Assembly (NCBI GenBank): GCA_013216135.1
Contig: JABSOS010000002.1
Coordinates: 1 to 64,000 of the forward strand
DNA from: Candidatus Caenarcanales bacterium
GTDB lineage: Bacteria > Cyanobacteriota > Vampirovibrionia > LMEP-6097
Reading direction: 5' to 3'
DNA: 64,000 nt
Both the position numbers and the translations under genes were made by a program. The notes below the pieces were generated by a model, which saw only the letters and a program-made list of their open reading frames with translations, was not told the DNA's origin and made no database searches. Shown in pieces: positions 25,977 through 33,378 of this stretch. Each line of letters begins with the position of its first letter. Position 1 is the stretch's first letter.

Positions 25977-27158
25977 ATGTTTGGAATTAAGAATAAAGAT
26001 ACTAGTTCTGTGACAACAACAGCTAACCAATCATCAAGTATTAATCAACAAATAAATGAATTAAATACAGCTCAAAACCCTCTAAACCTCAATCCAAGAA
26101 CAATAAACAATTTGCATACAGACCTATACACTGTTAATCATAATGAAGATTCACATTACAGTAAAATTACAAAACTTGAAGATATAAAAAATCAAGGCTT
26201 TAAAGATGAAAAAGGATTGAAAAGAATTCTAGAATTTTCAGGAATTGATAAGAACACTGAAACATATGCAACGGTATCAGAACCTACCAAAGAAAGATTT
26301 CATGTAGTTATGGATGGTCCTGAAGTCGCTGCAAAATTCTTTGCTGGAGCATTAAGTAGATTTAATCCCATCAATATATTAAAGGGGCATGATAATCAAC
26401 TAGGGACTAAACTCTTTAATAAGGGTGATAAATTAAACATACTTGATCCACAGAATAAAAATCCTCACCAATCCTTGAAAGAAATACAAGAAGGTTTAAA
26501 GTCTGGTCGCTTAAAAGCTGTCATAAACTATGAACTAGATAAAACTACAGGAAAGTGGAATTTTAATAAACCATTTGCTATAGATCTAATAGAAAATTAT
26601 GCAGGTGCTGCAAATGATATCTTAGATAATAAATTAAAAAATATTCCTCGTCAATTTAGAGAACAGTTCAAACCTGCTCTAAAGTTAGCTGCGAACAATC
26701 CACAGTACAAAAAAACTTATGTATTTAATCTTTCACTCGTAGATGAAGATACTAAAAGATACAATCAAACCTTAGGGGAAGTCCAGAAAGCTGCTACAGC
26801 TTTAGCTGAAGCCATGCCAGAAGGATCAACTTTCATAGTTCCAAATTCTGTTCATAATAACGTTAATGGACAGCCAGAGGCTTTCACCACAAGCAAGTTT
26901 AAACAATCGATAGAGATTCCATGGCAACACATAGAATTGGTAGGAAATGATAAAAAAGAACAATGGCAAGTAGTTCAGCACCCACTTACTATCTTTACCG
27001 ATAAAGGGGTAGAGCCTGTTTTCGATAAAAACTTCCCATTAATTCATAATTTACATAGGCTTCAGCAGCTTGATCCCAAGAGTATAAATGATAAAAATAC
27101 AATAGAAATGCTTTTTAAAACTACTACTAATGCTAATTCAGAGTTTGCACAAGCTTAA
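25977..27158 (+). CDS. hypothetical protein, 393 aa
   Basis: No family was recognised. It has a polar, Asn/Gln/Thr-rich N-terminus (about residues 1-50, like the start of an exported protein) followed by a mixed alpha/beta body with an aromatic-rich segment (IEIPWQHIELVGNDKKEQWQ). No signal peptide or membrane segment. A strong AGGAGAG precedes ATG 25977. Divergent from the three DUF1521-like genes with 159 bases between; shared regulation is possible but unproven. The polar N-terminus resembles that of the proteins at 215, 50839 and 56883. Confidence 0.7.
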   Translation: MFGIKNKDTSSVTTTANQSSSINQQINELNTAQNPLNLNPRTINNLHTDLYTVNHNEDSHYSKITKLEDIKNQGFKDEKGLKRILEFSGIDKNTETYATVSEPTKERFHVVMDGPEVAAKFFAGALSRFNPINILKGHDNQLGTKLFNKGDKLNILDPQNKNPHQSLKEIQEGLKSGRLKAVINYELDKTTGKWNFNKPFAIDLIENYAGAANDILDNKLKNIPRQFREQFKPALKLAANNPQYKKTYVFNLSLVDEDTKRYNQTLGEVQKAATALAEAMPEGSTFIVPNSVHNNVNGQPEAFTTSKFKQSIEIPWQHIELVGNDKKEQWQVVQHPLTIFTDKGVEPVFDKNFPLIHNLHRLQQLDPKSINDKNTIEMLFKTTTNANSEFAQA

Positions 27159-27273
27159 AGGTCCAAGTCTTGACTTGTAATCAGCTAATTTTCAAACTTG
27201 AAAATTAGAAAACAATAATAATCTGGCTAGAAAGTTATTCTGTTTAAAAAAAAGTGGTGCTTGGGAAAGGATT
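27157..27273. repeat. direct repeat copy 1 (tRNA-Thr flank, truncated tRNA end)
   Basis: About 117 bases, matching 27396-27511 with few differences. It contains AGGTCCAAGTCTTGACTTG, the hairpin CTAATTTTCA/TGAAAATTAG and the first 15 bases of a tRNA-Thr 3' end (GCTTGGGAAAGGATT), after which similarity stops. It reads as a partial duplication of the tRNA-Thr 3' flank. It overlaps the last two bases of the 393-aa gene. Confidence 0.85.
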
Positions 27274-27395
27274 GAGTCTGCGAAATTTGCATGCAAATTT
27301 CTTGCCTGCTTCGGGTGTCTCGACTTAAAAACTAAAGAAACTCAGTATCAGTAACCCTCAGCCTCGACCGCCCGTGACCGCAAGGTCAAATGATA
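27274..27395. other. spacer between repeats with a 20-bp perfect palindrome
   Basis: Holds GAAATTTGCATGCAAATTTC (27282-27301), a perfect 20-base palindrome, then a scrap resembling the tRNA T arm (CCTCGACCGCC) and a small GACC-GCAA-GGTC hairpin. No coding frame. Confidence 0.6.
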
Positions 27396-27511
27396 AAAGG
27401 TCCAAGTCTTGACTTGTAATCAGCTAATTTTCAACTTTGAAAATTAGAAAACATAAATGATTTGGTTCGAAAGTTATTCTATTTTAAAAAAGTGGTGCTT
27501 GGGAAAGGATT
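27396..27511. repeat. direct repeat copy 2 (tRNA-Thr 3' flank)
   Basis: The copy attached to the intact tRNA-Thr; it runs from AAAGGTCCAAG into the tRNA 3' end. Its hairpin CTAATTTTCA/TGAAAATTAG may terminate the tRNA transcript on the minus strand. TGACTTGTAATCA in the repeat is the inverse of the tRNA anticodon arm. Confidence 0.85.
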
Positions 27512-27568
27512 CGAACCCTCGACCGCCTGATTACAAGTCAGATGCTCTACCAACTGAGCTACCCAAGC
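27493..27568 (-). tRNA. tRNA-Thr (TGT)
   Basis: 76 nt with CCA encoded. Acceptor GCTTGGG/CCCAAGC, D arm GCTCAGTTGGTAGAGC, anticodon stem TCTGA/TCAGG with loop CTTGTAA (anticodon TGT), T arm AGGGTTCGAATCCTT. Confidence 0.93.
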
Positions 27569-27644
27569 AAATTGCTTTCGCTTAAAGAATTATAACAAGA
27601 TATCTGAAATAGTAAGAATAAAAAACTAATTTTATTATTTTTTT

Positions 27645-27968
27645 TTAAGAACTTTGTTTATCTTCGATATCTGTCACAAAATTCAAACCATTCTGCATAG
27701 TTTTTGAAAGTAAAAGCTTTCTTTCATCGACTGAAACTATTAATAATTCAGAACCATCATGTAAAACTTCTCTTTGTACCACTTTGATATCGTGCGGCTT
27801 ATCGGCACCAAAATTCTTTTTTATAGATAAATAATTTTCTAAAAATTTAGGAACTCGCCATTCTCCTGATTTGAATTTATTAATCAAAAAGTTTGACAAA
27901 ATCCAGAATAGAAAAAGAAAACTAAGAATTGTTGTTAATTTATTACCGAAATCAATATCAGACATCAT
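27645..27968 (-). CDS. fliO: flagellar biosynthesis protein FliO-like
   Basis: 107 aa. A short N-terminus, one transmembrane helix (TTILSFLFLFWILSNFLI), then a cytoplasmic basic and beta-rich region (IKVVQREVLHDGSELLIVSVDERKLLLSKT), the pattern of FliO: the single-pass membrane protein that helps assemble the FliP ring of the flagellar export gate. FliO is poorly conserved, so the call rests on topology, the beta pattern and the neighbouring FliN/FliY gene. It overlaps the methyltransferase gene by 11 bases, indicating translational coupling. fliP, fliQ and fliR are not in the window. Confidence 0.7.
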   Translation of the reverse strand: MMSDIDFGNKLTTILSFLFLFWILSNFLINKFKSGEWRVPKFLENYLSIKKNFGADKPHDIKVVQREVLHDGSELLIVSVDERKLLLSKTMQNGLNFVTDIEDKQSS

Positions 27969-28806
27969 TTACTATAAAGCTAAAATAAGCTTGCCTAAAT
28001 AACATTTTAGCAGGAGCTTTAGTATTGTCTAGAAAGCTTTGTCTTTCAACACCATCAGTAATCAAACAAGTAGCAACAAGCTCCCAAATAACTTTCTGGG
28101 CTTGCGCATTGCCTTCAATGAAATATTCATCATAGTTATCAAATTTAAAACCAAATTCAAAAAAGGCATCGATTAGACCTTTTTTATTTACCATGTCTAA
28201 AGTATCCCCAGCTAGAATTTTATTAAAAAGCTTAATAGTATTATCAATTAATGGACTTTGACTATGCTCCTCTAAAGCTTTATAAAAATCACGGTTAGCT
28301 TTAACCGATACAAATTCTTCAGTAGAAAGCTCATCAAAGGTAAAAGATGGCATTGAGACATTAAAAACAAATCTTCCACCTGGTTTTAAGGATTTTTTCA
28401 ATTGATCTAAAATCAATTTCAAGTTAGTAAATAGGTGAAAACAGTTTAAAGCATATACGACATCAACATTTTTATCGAAATGAGCCCCAAAATTTTCAGC
28501 AGCTGCACGAATAAACTTAACATCAGTTTCTCCTAAGCGCGCTTTGTTTTCAGAGATCATTGATTCTGAGGGTTCAACGACATGTAAATTTGGAGCACCA
28601 GCTTTAAATAATGCTTCAGTGGAAACACCTGTACCAGCACCAAGATCAACTATCAAATCAAAATCTGGAGAAGATGGATCTAAGAATTTAACACTATGGA
28701 CTGCACTTTGCTCATAGAGAAAGTCTGCATTTGCATAATTTTTTGAAGCTTCATCTGAAGTAAATGGATTATAAGCTTCATCAATATCGTATTCTTTATT
28801 AGACAC
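27958..28806 (-). CDS. class I SAM-dependent methyltransferase in flagellar operon
   Basis: 282 aa. Motif I VDLGAGTGVS (residues ~53-62), the acidic end of strand 2 in HVVEPSESM, DVVYALNCFHLF (motif IV) and LKPGGRFVFNVS (motif V-VI) are all present, typical of the UbiE/SmtA-type Rossmann fold. The substrate is not predictable; the C-terminal half is unusual. It overlaps the FliY gene by 8 bases and the FliO gene by 11, so it is translated as part of the flagellar operon. That context makes a flagellar protein or assembly role plausible, but this is inference. Confidence 0.85.
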   Translation of the reverse strand: MSNKEYDIDEAYNPFTSDEASKNYANADFLYEQSAVHSVKFLDPSSPDFDLIVDLGAGTGVSTEALFKAGAPNLHVVEPSESMISENKARLGETDVKFIRAAAENFGAHFDKNVDVVYALNCFHLFTNLKLILDQLKKSLKPGGRFVFNVSMPSFTFDELSTEEFVSVKANRDFYKALEEHSQSPLIDNTIKLFNKILAGDTLDMVNKKGLIDAFFEFGFKFDNYDEYFIEGNAQAQKVIWELVATCLITDGVERQSFLDNTKAPAKMLFRQAYFSFIVNDV

Positions 28807-29740
28807 TTAAACTTAGACCTAAATCTGACGCTAAATCCATATTACCTGCTAATTGAGTTATACGCAAACCGAAACTATCATCAATTACAACAACCTCACC
28901 CCTAGCAATAATTTTGTTATTAACAAATAAATCTACAGGTTCACCTGAAAGCCTATCAAGTTCAATAACGGAACCTTTTGTAAGTTTAAGAATATCTCTT
29001 AATTGCATTTCAGCTCTTCCAAGCTCAACAATCAAACCAAGCTTAATATCCATCAATAGATTTAAGTTTTTCTTCTCATAGATTTCATCACTATTGATAG
29101 TGTGACTCATTTGAGCAAAGTCAACTTCTGAAACACTGTTCTTACCAGCATTTTTAGGATCATTAAGTATTTCAACGACTGAGCTAACAAAAACTTCAGC
29201 AAGGTTTAAAAAGACATTAGAATTAACCACATCAGCAATCTGTATCCCAAAGCAAAGAGTTACATATTCTGACTGAACTAAACTATGAGCTAGTGAATCT
29301 GGATTCTCAGGATCAATAATCGCACTATCAAAATCCCCTAAATCAAAATTCTTACCAGCGACAAGAGTTTTTAATTTATGACTAATAGCAATGCTAGATT
29401 GAGCTAAAGATTCAGAGAAAGCAGCTTGCTCTATAGCTTCAAAGGCTTTTCCAGCAACATCACCAGAGCCACCTGCCATCAAATCTGCGATAACAATTGC
29501 ATCATTAACATCAGCGATATATGATACAGAACCATCTTGGTTATCATTCACAGAGCTAAAAACTGAAATAGCCTTAGTGGCAATATTATATTTATCATCA
29601 ATAACTAAAGGGTCAACAAAGCCCTCAAATGATATGGCTACATCCACATTTAATAACTGAGAAAGATTCTGAGCATACTCAGGAGCAAGCTCACTTACAA
29701 GCTCAGCAAATTTATTCAAAGAATTTTCATCTAAAGCCAT
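28799..29740 (-). CDS. fliY: flagellar motor switch protein FliN/FliY
   Basis: About 313 aa. The N-terminal two-thirds resemble a CheC-like phosphatase region (DVNDAIVIADLMAGGSG, then EAIEQAAFSESLAQSSIA); the C-terminal ~80 residues are a FliN SPOA domain (LLMDIKLGLIVELGRAEMQ, LKLTKGSVIELDRLSGEPVD, VNNKIIARGEVVVIDDSFGL). FliY sits in the C-ring at the base of the motor, binds CheY-P and, in some species, dephosphorylates it. The start is ATG 29740; GTG at 29761 is also in frame. TATAGT on the minus strand would start transcription three bases before the ATG. A DxxExxN-type CheC active site was not clearly seen. Confidence 0.88.
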   Translation of the reverse strand: MALDENSLNKFAELVSELAPEYAQNLSQLLNVDVAISFEGFVDPLVIDDKYNIATKAISVFSSVNDNQDGSVSYIADVNDAIVIADLMAGGSGDVAGKAFEAIEQAAFSESLAQSSIAISHKLKTLVAGKNFDLGDFDSAIIDPENPDSLAHSLVQSEYVTLCFGIQIADVVNSNVFLNLAEVFVSSVVEILNDPKNAGKNSVSEVDFAQMSHTINSDEIYEKKNLNLLMDIKLGLIVELGRAEMQLRDILKLTKGSVIELDRLSGEPVDLFVNNKIIARGEVVVIDDSFGLRITQLAGNMDLASDLGLSLSV

Positions 29741-29842
29741 AGTATATAGACTATATGCCACTATAGTGAGAAATATAAAGCATCTAAATGAATTACATCA
29801 TTCGCTGTAGCTAGACTTAATAATATAGACTAAATAAATGAA

Positions 29843-31261
29843 TTACGAATCAAGCTCAGCTTCTAAACCTGAGATTTGAGAACTCAAGGTTCCTACTTGA
29901 CCTGAAGCAGCAGTTATATTAGCAGTAGCAGTTTGAATTGCACCACCTTTATCAGCTCCAGCACTAGGTGCAGGTTTATTGCTTTTCTTAATAGTAGAAG
30001 TAACAGCTCCACCTGAAGAACTATTTTCACCACCTACTTTAGGTGCAGAACTTACAACAGTCGTCTGAATACTAGCTGTCGCTACAGCTTGATCAATAAT
30101 TTGATCAGCATTTCCACCAAGTGCAGCAAGTGATGCTTTAGAACTACTCAATTCACCTTCAGCAACACTAAGTTCTCCCTGAAGGGATTCAATTTGACTC
30201 TTCGTATTTTGATTTTTAATATCTGCTATCTTTTCTTCTTCTTGAATTACAACTTCAAGCTCACTCATGTCTTCTGGAATAACTTTTGGTTGTAGTTCTG
30301 CTTCAAGCTTAGCTTGTTGAAGAACCCCTTCTGAAATTTCAAGCTTCGTCTCAACTATCTCTTTATTAAGAGTAGGCTCAGCTATACCATCTCTAACGAT
30401 ACCTAAATCCACGGTAACTTCTAATGGATCTGCCATATCAATTTGAGCAGGAACTTCAACAGTAGGAGTTACAGACACAGGAGTCTCAACTACTGGAGTT
30501 TCAGGAATTTGATTTTCTTGAACAGCTGTTGGGTCAGCGACCTTCGGTGCTGGAGGAGCCTTCTTAGCTACAACAGGCTTATCTTTAGGTGCTTCTGTTA
30601 TCACCTCAGGAACATCCACATTAAGACTTGGTTCCTCTAAAATTACTTCAGCAACTGGTACAGAAGATTCTTCACTAGTGACGACTTCATTTTGAGGTCT
30701 AGACATTAATAAAGCATCTACATCTTCAATAAAATTCATCTTAGTATCAGACTCTGGAGTTTCAACTTCACCTAAGATTTCAGCTGTTTGCATAATAACA
30801 TTAGCCGCTTCCTCTTCAGGTAAATCTAATAAACCTAAATCTTGCAAACCATCTCCTATAGAAGCTTCTTCATTAAATTGATTATCAATAAAATTAGCAG
30901 CTAAAGCTATAGCTGATTCATCATATTTTGCAAATTCACCAGATTCTTGTTTTTGGGTAAAAACTTGTTTTTGTTCTTGTATAACTTTTTGTGGCTCTTG
31001 AACTGGAGCTTTAAGCTGAGGAGCAGGAGCATCATCTTCAAATAATGATAAACCTTCATCGCCAGATTCAACTATATCTACAGTGCTATCAGGGTTTGTT
31101 ACAACTGGTTGCTTTGGAGTTTTTACAGATGAAGTATCAGCTTCTTTCCTAAGATTATCGACGGTTTCACTTAACGCGATATTCTCCTCTTGAGAAGCAA
31201 ATTCTTCTATCTGAATTCCTTCATTAATTAGTTGCCCATTATTATTTACTTGTTCTACCAA
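29843..31261 (-). CDS. acidic low-complexity protein upstream of FliY, 472 aa
   Basis: No family was assigned. TTG start at 31261 with a perfect GGAGG and 7-base spacing. Very acidic and Pro/Val/Glu-rich in the middle (VAKKAPPAPKVADPTAV, PETPVVETPVSVTPTVEVP), with a heptad coiled coil near residues ~330-385 and a Ser/Gly/Ala-rich C-terminus. The composition resembles a disordered linker or secreted scaffold, and hook-length protein FliK is one possibility because it is similarly low-complexity and sits in flagellar operons, but no FliK C-terminal domain was seen. It ends 102 bases before the fliY start, same strand. Confidence 0.7.
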   Translation of the reverse strand: MVEQVNNNGQLINEGIQIEEFASQEENIALSETVDNLRKEADTSSVKTPKQPVVTNPDSTVDIVESGDEGLSLFEDDAPAPQLKAPVQEPQKVIQEQKQVFTQKQESGEFAKYDESAIALAANFIDNQFNEEASIGDGLQDLGLLDLPEEEAANVIMQTAEILGEVETPESDTKMNFIEDVDALLMSRPQNEVVTSEESSVPVAEVILEEPSLNVDVPEVITEAPKDKPVVAKKAPPAPKVADPTAVQENQIPETPVVETPVSVTPTVEVPAQIDMADPLEVTVDLGIVRDGIAEPTLNKEIVETKLEISEGVLQQAKLEAELQPKVIPEDMSELEVVIQEEEKIADIKNQNTKSQIESLQGELSVAEGELSSSKASLAALGGNADQIIDQAVATASIQTTVVSSAPKVGGENSSSGGAVTSTIKKSNKPAPSAGADKGGAIQTATANITAASGQVGTLSSQISGLEAELDS

Positions 31262-31487
31262 AACAAAACCTCCATACTACTATCCTTTTACAAAAAAAAA
31301 GTTAAGTAGAGGTTAATAAAAAGAAATTAATCTAATTGGTTTGATTAATATAAACCCAATTAATTTAGAATAGTATTAAATGTTCAATAGAAGCCATTAA
31401 AGATCTAAGTAAAATAGATTTACATTTATCAGATATTAGACCTAAAATAACTAAATATTGAAGAAATAGATTAAACTAAGTAAGTCA

Positions 31488-32168
31488 ATGAAAAGAATAA
31501 ACCCTGATACACAAACGACATTAAGGTTATACGCAGATTCAGCAGGTTATTGCCAAAATCCGAATTGCAATGAAAAACTTTTTTCAGAAACAAATCAGAC
31601 TAATTTCAATATCGCTGAACGAGCTCATATATATGCAGCAAGTGATAGTGGACCAAGACCTAATCAAGCTCTTACTCCAGAAGAAAGAAGTGATTACAAT
31701 AACTTAATATTACTTTGCCCTAATTGCCATACAAAAATAGATAAAGCGCCTAGGGATTATCCAGATAGCTTAATAAAAGAATGGAAAACTAATCACATAG
31801 ATAATATTAGTAAAATTTTCAATATTACCAAATTTGAGAATAGAGAAAAAGCAAGATTGTTTATTGAGCCTATTCTCAGGCAAAATAAATTCATACATCA
31901 AGAATATGGTCCTCAAAATGAATATCGAGAAAACCCAGAATCTGAAAAAGCTGAAATATGGAAAAGGAAAATGATAAATCAAATCATTCCCAATAATTCC
32001 AAGCTATTAAATGCTTTTGATCAAAATACCTCTCTTTTAACAAGTGCTGAACTTTATGCAATGGAAGCATTTAGACAACATAATGAAGATCTTATACATA
32101 GACATTTGGGAGATAATACAACGATTGCAAGCATGTTCCCTGAAGAAATCAATGGAATATTTTCATAA
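31488..32168 (+). CDS. HNH endonuclease domain protein
   Basis: 226 aa. Zinc and HNH features: CQNPNCNE early (a C-x4-C pair), AERAHIYAAS (the first His), YNNLILLCPNCHTKID (Asn-x-Leu-Leu-Cys-x-x-Cys-His, with the catalytic and zinc ligands), the arrangement seen in HNH nucleases of the McrA/GajB-like and restriction type. The C-terminal ~100 residues are Asn/Glu-rich and of unknown fold. First of three tightly spaced genes with a small unknown protein and a nucleotidyltransferase (overlapping stop and start), the layout of a compact defence or toxin cassette. DNA or RNA cleavage is inferred, not shown. Confidence 0.8.
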   Translation: MKRINPDTQTTLRLYADSAGYCQNPNCNEKLFSETNQTNFNIAERAHIYAASDSGPRPNQALTPEERSDYNNLILLCPNCHTKIDKAPRDYPDSLIKEWKTNHIDNISKIFNITKFENREKARLFIEPILRQNKFIHQEYGPQNEYRENPESEKAEIWKRKMINQIIPNNSKLLNAFDQNTSLLTSAELYAMEAFRQHNEDLIHRHLGDNTTIASMFPEEINGIFS

Positions 32169-32184
32169 AAAGGTGACGATAATA

Positions 32185-32847
32185 ATGATAAATAATAGTA
32201 GAGACTGGTTATTAAAAACAATCGAGGAGAAAAACGAATGGACACAAGTAGTTGAGAGTATTATTCCCATAGAAGATAATTTATTAAAAATTAATCGCAA
32301 AGAATACAAGCCTTCTTTTACAGTTCTAGTAATTAGTAGAAAAGAAGTAAAAATAAATGATATCGAACCTTCTATCACATCTAGAGATGATATTGAATTT
32401 GTAGTAAATATTCCTTCAGATTCTATTTGGGAAGGAGGTACTATAGATCTTATTAAAAGTAATAACTGCGGATGGGGGAGAGTTAAAGATTTAATGTCAG
32501 CTACGTTCAATTGTCAAAATGTTGGAGATTATATATCTAAAGAATATCAATTCATAGAGGATAGTTTACCAAATCACTCACAAGTGAATTCATATGAATA
32601 TCTCTCGAGCAGGCTCATAAGAATCCATAGAAAAGAATTCTCCCCTATAAATATAATGATTACAAATGACTATGAGGTAACTAATGAATGTATAACAAAA
32701 GCAAGAAATAGAAACGATGACTTTTCTTTATTAGTTTTCACGAACCCCAATACAAACATTACTCAAAAGGCGACCAAAAAGGCTCAAGATTTAAACATTG
32801 AACCTTTAACTTGGGGAGATTTCTTCAGTAGGTTAAATCAAGAATGA
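32185..32847 (+). CDS. hypothetical protein in HNH cassette, 220 aa
   Basis: No family was recognised. The start is ATG 32185 with AAGGTGA 8 bases upstream; the longer frame to 32044 overlaps the HNH gene and is less likely. Mixed charged and hydrophobic content with several strand-like segments (FTVLVISRKEVKINDIEPSI, IEFVVNIPSDS, FSLLVFTNPNTN) and a conserved-looking WGGT/WGR pair (SIWEGGTIDLIK, CGWGRVKDLM). No signal peptide. It overlaps the nucleotidyltransferase gene by 4 bases. Confidence 0.7.
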   Translation: MINNSRDWLLKTIEEKNEWTQVVESIIPIEDNLLKINRKEYKPSFTVLVISRKEVKINDIEPSITSRDDIEFVVNIPSDSIWEGGTIDLIKSNNCGWGRVKDLMSATFNCQNVGDYISKEYQFIEDSLPNHSQVNSYEYLSSRLIRIHRKEFSPINIMITNDYEVTNECITKARNRNDDFSLLVFTNPNTNITQKATKKAQDLNIEPLTWGDFFSRLNQE

Positions 32848-33137
32848 ACATAAACACTGAAAATTTATGTTGGGTAAAAAGTAAGCTTTTAGATTTAAAA
32901 ATAAACTATCCAAGTACAACATGGTATGTTTTTGGCTCTATACTTAATCCCACACAACCATGTTCCGATATTGACCTATTAATAATTTACGACCGAGAAA
33001 ACTCTTTATGCCAAATAAAACAATCTCTCAAGGATATAGAAATGGAACGTCCATTAGATTTAATTTTCATGACAGTTGAAGAAGAGCAAGAGCTTAATTT
33101 CATTAAATCAGAAGGATGTGTTAAATTAATTCCTTAA
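32844..33137 (+). CDS. MNT-like nucleotidyltransferase domain protein
   Basis: 97 aa, a minimal nucleotidyltransferase. The GS-motif and acidic dyad are present: FGSILNPTQPCSDIDLLIIY (Gly-Ser, then Asp-x-Asp), with a third acidic residue in ERPLDLIF as the second strand. Known of the family: MNT-type enzymes transfer a nucleotide to a partner or act as antitoxins for HEPN toxins; here the partner would be one of the two upstream genes. ATG overlaps the stop of the preceding gene (ATGA), so expression is coupled. Confidence 0.8.
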   Translation: MNINTENLCWVKSKLLDLKINYPSTTWYVFGSILNPTQPCSDIDLLIIYDRENSLCQIKQSLKDIEMERPLDLIFMTVEEEQELNFIKSEGCVKLIP

Positions 33138-33194
33138 GAAAACTCGTTAGCTCAAAAAATAAATAAAGAATTACAAGTTATTAAAATCTTAAAA

Positions 33195-33270
33195 TGGTGG
33201 ACGCTAGAAGACTCGAACTTCTGACCTCCTCGGTGTAAACGAGATGCTCTACCAACTGAGCTAAGCGTCC
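33195..33270 (-). tRNA. tRNA-Val (TAC)
   Basis: 76 nt with CCA encoded. Acceptor GGACGCT/AGCGTCC, D arm GCTCAGTTGGTAGAGC, anticodon stem TCTCG/CGAGG with loop TTTACAC (anticodon TAC), T arm AGAAGTTCGAGTCTTCT. Confidence 0.95.
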
Positions 33271-33282
33271 ATATATAGTTTT

Positions 33283-33350
33283 TAGAACGCATCTCGTAAA
33301 GATTCTCTTTGTTTTGTAGCTTACGCCACTAGCAACTGAGCTAAGCGTCC
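33283..33350 (-). pseudogene. tRNA-Val fragment (decayed copy of 5' half)
   Basis: GCAACTGAGCTAAGCGTCC at 33332-33350 repeats, on the plus strand, the complement of the tRNA-Val D arm and 5' acceptor strand exactly over 18 bases, and ACGCATCTCGTAAA further left resembles the anticodon region. It cannot fold as a tRNA. It is an old partial duplication directly upstream of the intact tRNA. Confidence 0.7.
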
Positions 33351-33378
33351 TTCAACTAAGGTATTATAATAACAAAAA

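Noticed and set aside
27157-27568. CRISPR-like array
   Set aside because: Only two repeat units, 117 bases long, with a tRNA within; no cas genes nearby.
29843-31261. Firm assignment as hook-length protein FliK
   Set aside because: Low complexity and operon position fit, but no FliK C-terminal domain is visible.
31333-31363. Inverted repeat TAATTGG...CCAATTA as terminator
   Set aside because: One mismatch, long A/T loop and no T run; could be chance in AT-rich DNA.
32044-32184. 47-residue N-terminal extension of the middle gene in the HNH cassette
   Set aside because: It would lie inside the HNH gene, while ATG 32185 has a good Shine-Dalgarno.
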